NCBI RefSeq assembly: GCF_013044505.1
Contig: NZ_JABERD010000014.1
Coordinates: forward strand, 1-64,000
DNA length: 64,000 bases
Direction: 5' to 3'
Source of the DNA: Streptomyces sp. S3(2020)
GTDB lineage: Bacteria; Actinomycetota; Actinomycetes; Streptomycetales; Streptomycetaceae
Of this stretch, positions 7,887 through 17,397 are shown in pieces. Each line of letters begins with the position of its first letter. Within the stretch, counting starts at the first letter, position 1. A program made the translations under genes and the position numbers. The notes under the pieces are model-generated. The model did no database searches, was not told where the DNA came from, and was given only the letters and a program-made list of their open reading frames with translations.

Positions 7887-10376
7887 TCAGCCGCCCAGCA
7901 ACGTGGTGGCCCTGAAGGCCAGTTGGAACGGCCGTTGGAAGGCGATACGGGCCATGTCGGCCGCGTCCTGACCCCACACCGCGAGATCGGGCGCCGGGAC
8001 GGGGCTGGCGGGGGCGCGGGACAGAGTGGCGAAGCCGCCGCCCGCCACGTGGACACCGTCCCAGGTGAGGTCGGCCCAGGACGCCATCTGCGCGGGCTGG
8101 CCGCCGGTGTCGAAGCCGAACTGGGTACCGCGCATCGGTTCGCGGAACACGAAGAAGAAGTCCTCGGCGCGGGCCCGTGCCGCGTCGAGACCGGAGAACA
8201 GGTAGAGCACGGTGGACTCGTCCAGTGCGAGCGGGGTGGCCGGCACTCCGTCGAACGCCTCGGGCAGCCTGCCCGCCACGCCGCGTACCGCGAGCAGGGC
8301 GGTGCCGGGGAAGCGGCGCAGCAACTCCCCTCGCACCAGCAGCACCAGGTTGCCCGCGCCTCCGGTGCGCAGTTGGCTGCCCAGCGGGGCCTCGCGCGGC
8401 CACAGGGCGATCTCCTCGACATCGGTGCCGTCGCTCGGCCAGAACCGGGCGAAGGGGGTGCCGCGCTGGTCGGTGGGGAACTCCCGCCACAGCAGCTCCC
8501 GGTTGAACTCGTGGTTCAGGCCGACCAGAAGTGCGGCGATGAACTCGGGGTTGGTCTCCAGCAGGGTCACCGAGTCCGGGGGCAGCGCGCTGATGCCGGG
8601 CAGCGCCCACTCGGGCCAGCGGGCCAGGAGCTCTTCGGCGATCGGCACGGTGAACCTGGGGTGGGCCATGATCGGCCGCAGCGGGCGGGCGTCGTCCGGT
8701 GTGCGGTCCGCCCAGAAGTCGCCGGGGACGCGGTCGGTCATCCGCAGTATCTGGAGTCGCGTGGGGCTGATCCGGTCACGCAGCTCACCCGACAGCCCCG
8801 CCACGTCCACGTCCATGGCCTGGAGACCCCGCAGCAGGACCGGGTCGGGCCGCTGGTCGTCGGGGACCTCGCCGTCGACGCCGCGCCGGGCGCGCCGGGC
8901 CAGCGCCCCGCCCGAGCGGATCAGCCGGGCGAACGAGGTACCGGCCGCTCCCGTGGGCATCTTGTCGGTCGCGGCCAGCATGGCGGACAGGGTCCTCGCC
9001 TCCGGTGGGGCGGCGGCCAGCGGCAGGCGTCCGCCCACGGGTGCCATGACGGTGACCAGATCGGCCACCCCGAGCGCGTCGAGGTGCTTGTGCTGGGCCC
9101 GTTCGGCCGCGGCGGCGGCCAGTTCCCCGGCCGCCAGAAGGCGGTTGGCCTGCCGGATCTCACCGACCTGCTCCCAGGCGCGGGCCATCAGGAACTCCTG
9201 CTCCAGCTGCACGTACCGGGTGCCGAGCGCGGCGGCCACCCGCCGACGGACCTCCAGGTTGAGCGTGCTCAGCCAGCTCTCCGGTTCGGCGGGCACGGTC
9301 TGTTCCCCGGTGTGGTGGCTGCCGTACAGGGGCGGGCCCACGGCGACGATGTCCTGGTCGTCGACGGCTTCCTCGCGCTGGCGGGCCGGTGCGTCCACGC
9401 GTTCTCGCAGCAGGCCCCGGAAGCGCTCCTGGGCGGTGGCATCGCTCCAGGTCTCGGGCGCCGCGGTGCCGGGTGCCCGCAGCGCGCCGTCCATGGGCAG
9501 GGTGGCCGGGCCGGGGGATTCCTCGGCGGGCCATGGCTTGGCGACATCGATGGTCCGGGTGCCGAGTCCGGCCTCGGCGGCGGGCCGGAACCGCAGTCGG
9601 CGGGCCAGATCCTCGAAGGTGCCCGCCTTTCCGGTGCGGAAGGTCCACCAGTGGTAGACGGGCAGGTCGACGGTGTCCCGGCCGGGAACCGGCCAGGCGT
9701 CCGCCGTGGCCGCTCCCCCGGGTGTCACTCTCAGGCCCGCGTCCCGTCCCGCGGCGGTGGCGGGCACCACGGCGGCGATCCAGCCACGGTCCGGGAGGAG
9801 GCGCCGCGGACACATCAGCCGGGCGACGACATCGGCCGAGTGGTTGCGCGCCCCCTGCTCGACGAGGCGCTTCGCGCCGGGGCCGTCGGTGACGGTGTCG
9901 GGCAGGCGTGCCTCCACATGCGCCCATGCCCACCGCTCGGCCAGTGGGGGCAGCGCGGCGACCGGGGCGGTGAGCACCGGCAGCGGGCGGGCCTCGCGCG
10001 GTGCGGCGGCTTCGTCCTCGGCCAGCACGATCAGCACGAGCCAGGGTTGCGGGGTGGGCTGCCCGTTCCCGGCGAGGGCGGTTCCCGGGGACAGCAGCCA
10101 GGGCAGGTCGGCGTGCGCCAGTTCGACGGTGGCCAGCACGTTCTCCGCCGCGTCGGGTGTGCCGGGCGGTGGTTCCTCCCGCAGGACCATGCTGCGGTCG
10201 AAGCCGAGCACCTCTCCGGGGCCGACCAGCGACAGCGTCGGTCCCGTCACCGGTGGCGGCTCCTCGCGGCGGCCCTCGATGTCACGGTGGAACCGCACCG
10301 ACGTGGGCAGCACCTGTCCCGTGGCCGAGGCGCCGGCGCCGACCCGTGCCGAGGAGAAGAACCAGCGCGTGCTCAC
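7887..10376 (-). CDS. Large 829-aa protein of unknown function
   Basis: Start GTG at 10376 overlaps the stop of the upstream 966-aa gene in a GTGA arrangement (10373-10376), implying translational coupling; a longer reading upstream was rejected for that reason. The N-terminal third contains LGFDRSMVLREEPPPG, then ADLPWLLSPG and PWLVLIVLAEDE, which suggests a beta-rich fold. The middle is Ala/Arg-rich and helical, with repeated VARLM/VGEIRQ stretches. No signal peptide, transmembrane helix or catalytic motif is seen. It always runs with the 1969-aa and 966-aa proteins here, and the three probably act together. I cannot name a function. Confidence 0.8.
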   Translation of the reverse strand: MSTRWFFSSARVGAGASATGQVLPTSVRFHRDIEGRREEPPPVTGPTLSLVGPGEVLGFDRSMVLREEPPPGTPDAAENVLATVELAHADLPWLLSPGTALAGNGQPTPQPWLVLIVLAEDEAAAPREARPLPVLTAPVAALPPLAERWAWAHVEARLPDTVTDGPGAKRLVEQGARNHSADVVARLMCPRRLLPDRGWIAAVVPATAAGRDAGLRVTPGGAATADAWPVPGRDTVDLPVYHWWTFRTGKAGTFEDLARRLRFRPAAEAGLGTRTIDVAKPWPAEESPGPATLPMDGALRAPGTAAPETWSDATAQERFRGLLRERVDAPARQREEAVDDQDIVAVGPPLYGSHHTGEQTVPAEPESWLSTLNLEVRRRVAAALGTRYVQLEQEFLMARAWEQVGEIRQANRLLAAGELAAAAAERAQHKHLDALGVADLVTVMAPVGGRLPLAAAPPEARTLSAMLAATDKMPTGAAGTSFARLIRSGGALARRARRGVDGEVPDDQRPDPVLLRGLQAMDVDVAGLSGELRDRISPTRLQILRMTDRVPGDFWADRTPDDARPLRPIMAHPRFTVPIAEELLARWPEWALPGISALPPDSVTLLETNPEFIAALLVGLNHEFNRELLWREFPTDQRGTPFARFWPSDGTDVEEIALWPREAPLGSQLRTGGAGNLVLLVRGELLRRFPGTALLAVRGVAGRLPEAFDGVPATPLALDESTVLYLFSGLDAARARAEDFFFVFREPMRGTQFGFDTGGQPAQMASWADLTWDGVHVAGGGFATLSRAPASPVPAPDLAVWGQDAADMARIAFQRPFQLAFRATTLLGG

Positions 10377-13273
10377 GACCGCAGCTCCCAGCTCTCGACG
10401 AGCCGCAACGCGTCCTGCGGTGCGGCGAGTTGTCCGCGTACGGCGTCCCAGGCGTCCGTCGTGGCGTTGACCAGGGTGACGTCGTCGAGCAGCGGTGTGA
10501 GGGTCTCGGCGGCGGCGACGCTCAGCGTGGGCGGGCGTACCTTGACGGCTGCTTCGGGGGTGCGCCACCTCTCCAGCCGTTCGGCGGCGCTGACCGCGAA
10601 GACGGCCTCGCGCCGGAAGAACCCCGACCATGTCGTGAACTGCCGTTCGGGCAGGGGCGGTTCGTATGCCGTCTCGTAGGTGTCGTCGACCCGGTGGCCG
10701 TCACCGACCCGGACGCCGTCGGTTCGGGCCCGCAGGCCGCCCGCGTGGCTGACGAACGCGGGCTCGGTGAGCTGCTGGTCCTCGGTGAGGTCGAAGAACT
10801 CGCCGGGGACGAACCGCTCGGGCAGCGAGGCGAGTTGGTCGGCGGGTTGGGGGGTGCCGAGGGTGACCTCTTTGACCGTCCAGGTCTGTTCCGGTACCGG
10901 CCGCCGCTCGAACCGGGAGATCGGCACGCCCAGCGGAACCACGCGCTGGGTCAGGCGCAGGGTGGCGTCGGGGTGTACCAGACTCCCCTGGTTCAGCTTC
11001 TCGTCGGCGTCGGGGGTGAACAGCAGCGCGGTGCGTTCGGCGGCCGGCCGCTCCGCCGACCAGGCTGTCGCCTTCGCCAGTTCGGGGGTGAGGGCGTCGA
11101 GCGGACTGCGTCCGGGCGCCTGCCGGATCGCCTGCGCCGATCCCCAGCGGACGTCGAAGTCCAGCTCGACGTCCCAGAACAGCACCGAGATGCTGCCGGT
11201 GCCGAAAGCGTGCCAGGGGGCCGGGCCCTCCAGGGTGAAGTCCAGCCCGATGCCCGCCAGTCGGCGCCCGAACGCGCGCACCGCCACCCCGGCCCGTACA
11301 TGGACGGAGAACGCGAACACCGGGTCGAAGACGAACAGCGCGTCCAGACCGAGGAAGCCCTGCACCCCGCAGCCCGCGATCGACGCGTCCAGCTGTACCT
11401 GGCCGCCGAACATCACCGCGTTGGAGGTGACGGCGAAGTACGCCTCCATCCGCAGTCCGAAGCCGTTGCCCGGGGCCAGGTCGACCTGGAGTCGGCGCAG
11501 CGCGGGCACCCCGGCGGGGCGGGTGTAGCGGGGGTGGAAGCCGCCGGCCGACAGGACGAACTGCGGCTGCTCGCCGCCGCGTACGAGGAGGTACATCTCC
11601 CCGCGCACCGCGAGTCCGACGATCCACGAGCCGGACAGCGACACCAGCAGTTCGACGAGGGGGACGGCCGGTTCGATCCGGCCGAGCACGCCGGCCTGGA
11701 GGCGGATGAGCGGCACCACCGGGTCGGGCAGCCCGACCAGCAGCCGTCCCACCAGTACGGCACGGGCCGGGGCGGGCAGCTCCAGGATGAGCGCGCCGGA
11801 CAGGGAGACCATGCGGCCGCCCCAGGTGATGCGGATCATCGGCCCGACCAGTACCCGCCCGGGGGCTGTCGGGAACGCCGAGCCCAGCGATCCGATGATC
11901 TCCTGGGCGCGCTCGACGGCCCGGTCCGGGAACAGCACATGGTCGGCGTTGCCGTCACAGACCAGTTGCTGGAGCGCGGTGATGTCGACGCGTCGGTTGA
12001 TGCCGACGAGCCCGCCGACCGCGTCCAGCGCGAAGCCCAGGCCGAGTTGGATGCCGGGGGCCGGGAACTGGGCGGCGAGCAGCACCAGGAAGCTGGTCGG
12101 GGTGCCGCGCTCGTCGGGTGGCCGGAACAGGGCGACGGCCTGGAGCCGCAGCACGCCCAGGTCGATCGCGATCAGGCCCCTGTACTCGTCGTCGACGCGC
12201 CGGACCAGTCCGCCGCCGGAGATGGGCGGCACCTTGAGCTCGGTGCCGATGCCGTCCGGGAACAGGTCGCGCAGCCCCTTCGGGTCCAGGCCCGGCCGGG
12301 TGTCCGGCGACGACAGCGCGATCGGCAGGTCGATACCGGCGCCCTCCAGATGGACGCGCAGCGGCAGACCGGGCAGTCCGGCGCTGGCCGACAGGGACAG
12401 GGCCAGGCGTGGCCCGCTCTCGTCTGAGGTCAGCTCCAGGGCGGCGCCCCGGCTGGACACGAGCGGGGAGTTCAGCCGCATGGGAAGGGGGACGCGCAGG
12501 CCTCCGGTGCCGGCGAAACGCAGCCCCTCGGCCCGGTCGGCCCGCAGGGTGATGGGCGGGGGCGGGCCCGCCATGGGGCTGGCCCCGCCGATGCCGAGCA
12601 ACCTGGCCAGGGCGGCCGGCAGGATGGCCGCGTTGAAGCCCTGCAACTCCAGCTCCGCGGCGGCGGGCGTGCCGGGGCTCGCGGTCACGGTCAGTGCGAT
12701 GCCCTCCACGCTGACCCCCGGCCCGTCCACCATTCCGGCGGCGAGTGGGCCGGTGCGCCGCAGCCGGATCGTCGCGGTGCCGCCGGGCGGTGCGGAGGGC
12801 AGACCGGGGCCGAAGGCGGCGTCCCAGCCCTGCGGGGCGGCGATGGTCGCCTCCGCGCTCCAGGGTGCCCGGCCGGCCGCTGGCGCGTTCAGGGCCGTCC
12901 CCGGGGTGACCACCACGTCGAACACGGGCCCGTCCGGGGTGACTCCGAGGACCGCGCGCCCGGCCGCAGGACCGGCCGGATCGGTCAGCACCAGTGCCAC
13001 GCCGAGGGGGGCGCCCGGTGCCCGGCGCCAGCCGTGCAGGCGTACGGGGGACGCGGAGTCCAGATCGCCGAGCATCTCGCGTACGAGTTCCACCAGCGAG
13101 TTACCCGCGGGCAGCCGGTCGTGTACGGCGAGCAGCCGGCCGGCGAGGACGGTGCCGGCGGCGGACGGGTCCTCTCCGAGTTCGGGCAGCGAACGGACCA
13201 GCCGGTCCACGGCGTCCCGGGCGAGCGCGCGCAGTTGGCCGGTCACCTGGTCGAGGAGCTCGCGAGGATCCAT
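10373..13273 (-). CDS. Large 966-aa beta-rich protein, resembles DUF6603 proteins
   Basis: The protein opens with a short helical segment (DPRELLDQVTGQLRALARD), then about 600 residues of alternating short hydrophobic strands ending in many LGVLRLQAVALF-like and GLGFALDAVGGLVGINRR-like stretches. That last motif reminds me of DUF6603 proteins; the match is from memory and tentative. The central region is strongly beta and hydrophobic but not helical, so a long beta-sheet surface or shell is more likely than a membrane protein. No leader is visible. The ATG at 13273 lies 12 bp below the WD40 stop and has a GAGGTGA ribosome site. The stop overlaps the next start by 4 bp. Confidence 0.75.
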   Translation of the reverse strand: MDPRELLDQVTGQLRALARDAVDRLVRSLPELGEDPSAAGTVLAGRLLAVHDRLPAGNSLVELVREMLGDLDSASPVRLHGWRRAPGAPLGVALVLTDPAGPAAGRAVLGVTPDGPVFDVVVTPGTALNAPAAGRAPWSAEATIAAPQGWDAAFGPGLPSAPPGGTATIRLRRTGPLAAGMVDGPGVSVEGIALTVTASPGTPAAAELELQGFNAAILPAALARLLGIGGASPMAGPPPPITLRADRAEGLRFAGTGGLRVPLPMRLNSPLVSSRGAALELTSDESGPRLALSLSASAGLPGLPLRVHLEGAGIDLPIALSSPDTRPGLDPKGLRDLFPDGIGTELKVPPISGGGLVRRVDDEYRGLIAIDLGVLRLQAVALFRPPDERGTPTSFLVLLAAQFPAPGIQLGLGFALDAVGGLVGINRRVDITALQQLVCDGNADHVLFPDRAVERAQEIIGSLGSAFPTAPGRVLVGPMIRITWGGRMVSLSGALILELPAPARAVLVGRLLVGLPDPVVPLIRLQAGVLGRIEPAVPLVELLVSLSGSWIVGLAVRGEMYLLVRGGEQPQFVLSAGGFHPRYTRPAGVPALRRLQVDLAPGNGFGLRMEAYFAVTSNAVMFGGQVQLDASIAGCGVQGFLGLDALFVFDPVFAFSVHVRAGVAVRAFGRRLAGIGLDFTLEGPAPWHAFGTGSISVLFWDVELDFDVRWGSAQAIRQAPGRSPLDALTPELAKATAWSAERPAAERTALLFTPDADEKLNQGSLVHPDATLRLTQRVVPLGVPISRFERRPVPEQTWTVKEVTLGTPQPADQLASLPERFVPGEFFDLTEDQQLTEPAFVSHAGGLRARTDGVRVGDGHRVDDTYETAYEPPLPERQFTTWSGFFRREAVFAVSAAERLERWRTPEAAVKVRPPTLSVAAAETLTPLLDDVTLVNATTDAWDAVRGQLAAPQDALRLVESWELRS

Positions 13274-13285
13274 GGCGGCTCACCT

Positions 13286-14356
13286 CTACTTCGTCTGGTT
13301 CGCTTCGCCGTTGTCGATGACCAGCGCGTTGTTCATGGTGCCCAGGCCCAGCCAGCGGCCGTTCGGGCTGAACCGCATGGCCAGCACCTCGTCGGTGGTG
13401 ACGGCGTACAGCTCCTTGCCCTCGATGTTGAACAGGCGTACGACGTTGTCGATCGAGGCGCTGGCCGCCAGCTTTCCGTTGGGGCTGAACGCCACATGGG
13501 TGACGGCTCCGAACCCGGGGTCCGGGGCGCCGGGAGTCAGCTTGGGTGCCCGGCCCCTCTCGACCCCGGTCTCCGCGTCCAGGACCCGGGCGAACCCGTC
13601 GGCCCCGCCGACCACGGTCCACTTGCCCTTCGGGTCGTACGCCAGGCAGTTGGGGGCCGTGATCTGGTCGTCGATGTCCTCCGGGGTCGGCCACACCTGT
13701 ACTCCGTCCTGCGCCTGGAACATCCGGGTGGTGTCGTCGGCGGCGCAGCACAGCACCAGCGTGCCGTCCGGACTGAACGCGACGGCGAACACGGCGTTGG
13801 CGGGGGTCAGTCGGCTGACCTGAGCGCCGGTGGCCAGCTCCATCACCCGTGCGGACCCGGCCTGATGGTGGTCGCCGCCGTGCCGTTCGTCCACGGCCAG
13901 TGCGACCCGGGTGCCGTCGCGGCTCAGGTCGACACCGGCGATCAGCGGGCGTTCGACGGTGATCCGCCGGGTGACCGTCCCGGTGGCCTGGTCGAGTACG
14001 GCGACCAGGGTGTCGGTGGCGGCGATCAGTTGCCCGTTCGGGCCGAACTGCACGGTGTTCACCGAGTTGCCCGGGTCGAGCGGCCCTTCCCAGACGGCCG
14101 AGCCGGTCGAGCTGTCCCGCAGCAGGACCTTCTCGAAGTCGGCCACGGCGAGCTTGCCGCCGTCGGGGCTGAAGTCGATGCCGGTGACGGATCCGTCGAC
14201 GGGCACGTCCAGCGCGGCGCCGATACCGACCGTGCGCACCCGCAGCAGCGTGTCGCTGCCGCCGCTGGCGAAGCGGGTGCTGTCCGGGCTGAAGGCGAGC
14301 GCCTGGACCGATCCCTCGTGCGCGACCGGGAGCGCCACGGTACCCGGCTCACTCAT
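13286..14356 (-). CDS. WD40-type beta-propeller protein
   Basis: The 356 residues contain repeated VxxxAFSPDGxxxAS and VRLF/VRVMEL blades, for example QALAFSPDSTRFASGG, TGIDFSPDGGKLAVAD, FAVAFSPDGTLVLCC and HVAFSPNGKLAASAS, giving about six or seven blades and nothing else. Such domains act as binding platforms and have no catalytic role. No signal peptide is visible, so it should be intracellular unless exported by another route. The ATG at 14356 has AAGGAGG 7 nt upstream. It sits between the small 115-aa gene and the 966-aa gene in the same operon, consistent with holding the large proteins together. Confidence 0.85.
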   Translation of the reverse strand: MSEPGTVALPVAHEGSVQALAFSPDSTRFASGGSDTLLRVRTVGIGAALDVPVDGSVTGIDFSPDGGKLAVADFEKVLLRDSSTGSAVWEGPLDPGNSVNTVQFGPNGQLIAATDTLVAVLDQATGTVTRRITVERPLIAGVDLSRDGTRVALAVDERHGGDHHQAGSARVMELATGAQVSRLTPANAVFAVAFSPDGTLVLCCAADDTTRMFQAQDGVQVWPTPEDIDDQITAPNCLAYDPKGKWTVVGGADGFARVLDAETGVERGRAPKLTPGAPDPGFGAVTHVAFSPNGKLAASASIDNVVRLFNIEGKELYAVTTDEVLAMRFSPNGRWLGLGTMNNALVIDNGEANQTK

Positions 14357-14395
14357 TGCGGCACCTCCTTGTGCCTGACCGATCCGGCGGGCCGG

Positions 14396-14743
14396 CTAGC
14401 CGATCCCCTGTGAGACGTCGAACGTCGCGCTGCCGCCGCGGACCGTCACCGTCGCGGTCGACGGGACAAGCCCGTCCGGATTGTCGAAGCGGTACAGCGC
14501 GTACGCGTTGGCGCCGGTGAGCTGGATGGCCGGGAGCGGGCCCGGCGCGGGACCCTCGACGATGCTCAGGGACTGTCCGTCGGCGACGAGTTCGACGGCG
14601 ACGTCGGTGTCCTGGAGGTCGAAGGGCTCCTCCACCGCGATGGCCACATTGACGCGCACCGACCCGTCGGAGGCCTCGGCGACAGAGGGGTACACCCAGA
14701 AGTCACCGGCGAGTTGCGGGTTCTCCTCCCGCAGCGGACTCAT
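14396..14743 (-). CDS. Small 115-aa protein of unknown function
   Basis: Start ATG at 14743 shares one base with the hemopexin-repeat stop (TGATG), so translation is coupled; a longer in-frame reading to 14770 lies inside the upstream gene and was rejected. The sequence alternates polar and hydrophobic residues (VRVNVAIAVEEPF, DVAVELVADGQSL, STATVTVRGGSATF), typical of an all-beta, immunoglobulin-like small domain. No leader, cysteine motif or catalytic residue is apparent. It lies between two propeller proteins; an adaptor role is a guess. Confidence 0.65.
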   Translation of the reverse strand: MSPLREENPQLAGDFWVYPSVAEASDGSVRVNVAIAVEEPFDLQDTDVAVELVADGQSLSIVEGPAPGPLPAIQLTGANAYALYRFDNPDGLVPSTATVTVRGGSATFDVSQGIG

Positions 14744-15966
14744 CACGGCACCCTGCACTTCACGGTCCACTCACGGGTGGACAGGACGGTTCCGCCGTTG
14801 CACACATCGATCAGCTGCCCTCGGAAGTCGACATCGATCGAGTAGAAGGAGCCGGGCGGCCCGACGCCTCCCGGTGTGTCCCGGCCGATGTACTCGGCCC
14901 CTGAGCGCCGTTGCAGCAGATACATGTCGTTGCGGTTCCCGTTTCCGATGGAGGCGTGGCGATGGCCGTAGGCCAGGTCGACATGGAACGGGTTGGCCGT
15001 GTTCGACGCGGCCTGTCCGTCCTCGATGAAGTGGTCGTCGGTGGCGCCCGGGTCCGGCCGGGAGCGCATCAGGCGTGGCGTCGGTACGCCGTTCTCCTTG
15101 GTGATGAAGCGGACGGGCTGTCCGTTCACCTCCAGCTCGCCTCGGATGTACTGCCGGTACTCGCCGCAGGCCGGGATGGAGGGGTTCGCGTCGGTGAACA
15201 CGGCGTGCATGTCGAATTCGCCGCCACAGCGCACATCAGGCTGTGTGCGTTTGCTACAACTCACCAGCCTAGCCGGAATATCGGCACTCGCCACATCGGC
15301 CTGCGGCCACTCGATCGCCTCGCCGATCGGGCCGGTGAATCCCGCCCGGACCAGTTCGGGCCACTTCCCCGGCTCGGTGATCGGCAGGGGGTAACCCGGG
15401 CGCACCTTCCCGTTCTTGATGTCGTAGTTCAGATACTGGCCGGCCTTGAAGAAGTACGCCGTTCCGTTGCCCCAGTTGACGGCCGCGTCCACGCCCGACG
15501 TGAAGGCGGCCGGGAAGTCGGGCCACCCTTCGGCGATGTCCCGCGGGTAGACGCCGTGATCGACGTGATCGTTCTCGATGTCGTAGCGGACGTACTTGGA
15601 GCCCTTGAAGAAGAACACCCGGCCGTCTCCCCAGTTGATCGCCGCGTCCATTCCGGCGGCGAACGACGCGGGCAGAGCGGGCCACTGGGAGGCGGTGTCG
15701 TGCGGGTAGAACGAGGCGCCGACCGTGTCGTCGGTCGCGTCCCAGCGGACGTATCGGGAGCCCTTGAAGAAGTACACGAAACCGTCGGGCCAGTTCACCA
15801 CCGCGTCGAAGCCCTGGGCGAACTCGGCGGGCATCGCGGTCCACGCGTCGGCGACGGCGCGGGGGTAGAAGTCGTGGTTGACCGTCTCCGCGCCGCTCAC
15901 CGGATCGATCTCGTAGCGGACGTACTTGCCGCCACGGAAGAAGAACACGGTCCGTACCTGAGCCAC
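14743..15966 (-). CDS. Hemopexin-repeat (four-bladed propeller) protein with C-terminal domain
   Basis: Residues 1-200 contain four repeats of the form FFF+G.+YVRYD...D..YPR....W..LP..F..G.DAA.NW, the hemopexin blade, which normally builds a four-bladed propeller that binds ligands or proteins. The last 200 residues form a separate domain with several Cys (SCSKR, RCGGE, PACGEY, VCNGG, VKCRVP), so disulfides or metal binding are possible although no signal peptide is seen. I chose GTG 15966 because GGGAGGGAG lies about 7 nt upstream; GTG 15987 is an in-frame alternative. It is the first gene of the large minus-strand operon, so its promoter drives the giant proteins. Confidence 0.85.
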   Translation of the reverse strand: MAQVRTVFFFRGGKYVRYEIDPVSGAETVNHDFYPRAVADAWTAMPAEFAQGFDAVVNWPDGFVYFFKGSRYVRWDATDDTVGASFYPHDTASQWPALPASFAAGMDAAINWGDGRVFFFKGSKYVRYDIENDHVDHGVYPRDIAEGWPDFPAAFTSGVDAAVNWGNGTAYFFKAGQYLNYDIKNGKVRPGYPLPITEPGKWPELVRAGFTGPIGEAIEWPQADVASADIPARLVSCSKRTQPDVRCGGEFDMHAVFTDANPSIPACGEYRQYIRGELEVNGQPVRFITKENGVPTPRLMRSRPDPGATDDHFIEDGQAASNTANPFHVDLAYGHRHASIGNGNRNDMYLLQRRSGAEYIGRDTPGGVGPPGSFYSIDVDFRGQLIDVCNGGTVLSTREWTVKCRVP

Positions 15967-16037
15967 AGACGCTCCCTCCCCGGGCACGGGCCCACAGTTG
16001 ACCGTGGGTGATCAATGCGACACATGCGGTCACCAGC

Positions 16038-16059
16038 GTAGAGGAAGAGTAGAGGAAGA
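16038..16059. promoter_or_regulatory. Tandem 11-bp direct repeat in divergent promoter region
   Basis: The unit GTAGAGGAAGA occurs twice head to tail (16038-16048, 16049-16059) between the hemopexin operon and the DUF2235 gene. On the minus strand TACGCT follows directly and could serve as a -10. An 11-bp period places both copies on the same helix face, as expected for a SARP or OmpR-type dimer. A SARP gene lies 4 kb away. The half-site differs from the repeats at 21048-21076, so a shared regulator is uncertain. Confidence 0.4.
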
Positions 16060-16163
16060 GCGGTGCGGCGGGGAGCACCTCGCGTGGCGCCGTCTTCCGT
16101 GCGGTGCCAGCATGGTGGTGGTGTGTTCCGCACCGCTCCGCGCTCTCGCGAGGAGGGATGATC

Positions 16164-17357
16164 ATGGCCAAGCGTCTGGTCGTGTGCTGTGACGGCACGT
16201 GGAACTTCGCCGACCAGCCGAGCAAGACCAATGTCGCGAAGGTCGCTCTGGCCCTGCGCCCGGGATCCGCCGGCGGTAAGGAACAACGCGTCTACTACCA
16301 CAGTGGCGTTGGCACCCAGCGGCACGAGCGGCTGCGTGGCGGCGCGCTCGGCGTGGGCCTGTCCCGCAACGTCGTCGCCGCCTACCGGTTCCTCGTCGAG
16401 ACGTACGAACCCGACGACGAGCTGTTCCTCTTCGGCTTCAGCCGGGGCGCTTTCACCGCCCGCAGCCTGGTCGGGCTGTTGCGCAACTGCGGTGTGCTGC
16501 GGCGGGATCACGTCGACCGGATCCCGGAGGCGTGGGCGCTGTACCGGGACCGGATCGAGCAACCGAACGGCGCGGCGGCCACGTTGTTCCGCCGCTCGTA
16601 CGCGCGCGAGACGGAGATCCGGTTCATCGGGGTGTGGGACACGGTCGGTGCCCTCGGCATCCCGGTCCCGGGTACTGCCTGGCTGCGTCCGGCGGCGGAC
16701 CGGTTCAACCGGCGCTGGGCGTTCCACAACACCGAGTTGAGCAGCTGGGTCAGGTCCGCCTTCCACGCTCTGGCCGTCGACGAGCAGCGTGCGGCGTTCC
16801 GGCCGACCCTGTGGCATCAGCAGCCCGGCGCGGACCGGGAGGGCCAGGAGCTCAAGCAGGTCTGGTTCGCCGGGGTGCACTGTGATGTCGGCGGCAGCTA
16901 CAAGGACGCGGGCCTCTCCGACGTGGCCCTGTTGTGGATGGTCGATCAGGCCCGCAGGTACGGCCTCGAGTTCGACAGCGACGTGCTCGGCGAGGCCGGG
17001 CCGAAGGTGATGAAGCCGCTGGAGAGCATCGACTTCCGGGTACGGCCCGACGGTGCGGGACTGTTGCACGACTCCCGTACGGGCATGTACCGGCTGTCCA
17101 AGCCACTGCACCGGCCGCTGGGCGCGGCGGTGGACGACAAGGGCGCACCCGACGGGAACGAGTTCCTCGCGGTGCCCGCCAAGGAACGCTATGACCGGGA
17201 CCCCGGCTACCGGCCGCGGGAGCTGGAGCGCTACCTCGGCGCTCAGGAGCGGGTGCGTCTGGAGCCGGTGCTGCTGCCGGGCCTCGCGGCGGGCCTGCCG
17301 CCGATCCCGCCGGGAGCGCCGGCCGACACCTCCCAGGGATCGCACCGGGCTCCGTGA
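16164..17357 (+). CDS. DUF2235 alpha/beta-hydrolase (Tle1-like phospholipase family)
   Basis: The protein (397 aa) starts with LVVCCDGTWN, followed by a SKTNVAK segment and, at residue 93, the nucleophile elbow GFSRGAFTAR: the hallmark of DUF2235 proteins, whose best known members are type VI secretion phospholipases of the Tle1 group. Conserved later elements include FIGVWDTVGALGIP and VWFAGVHCDVGG, which supply the likely Asp and His. The ATG at 16164 was preferred over 16158 because AGGAGG (16151-16156) is then 7 nt away. No signal peptide is present. It is followed after 40 bp by the phospholipase D gene on the same strand, and the two probably form an operon with lipid-directed activity. 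Confidence 0.85.
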   Translation: MAKRLVVCCDGTWNFADQPSKTNVAKVALALRPGSAGGKEQRVYYHSGVGTQRHERLRGGALGVGLSRNVVAAYRFLVETYEPDDELFLFGFSRGAFTARSLVGLLRNCGVLRRDHVDRIPEAWALYRDRIEQPNGAAATLFRRSYARETEIRFIGVWDTVGALGIPVPGTAWLRPAADRFNRRWAFHNTELSSWVRSAFHALAVDEQRAAFRPTLWHQQPGADREGQELKQVWFAGVHCDVGGSYKDAGLSDVALLWMVDQARRYGLEFDSDVLGEAGPKVMKPLESIDFRVRPDGAGLLHDSRTGMYRLSKPLHRPLGAAVDDKGAPDGNEFLAVPAKERYDRDPGYRPRELERYLGAQERVRLEPVLLPGLAAGLPPIPPGAPADTSQGSHRAP

Positions 17358-17397
17358 CATCACGATCCGGGCCGTCCGAGCGTGAAGGAGCCCCTCG

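Noticed and set aside
5562..10679. A 1705-codon open reading on the + strand
   Set aside because: It lies antisense to the 1969-, 829- and 966-aa genes, has Gly/Arg/Gln-rich low-complexity translation and no recognisable domain. High GC leaves long stop-free shadows opposite real genes.
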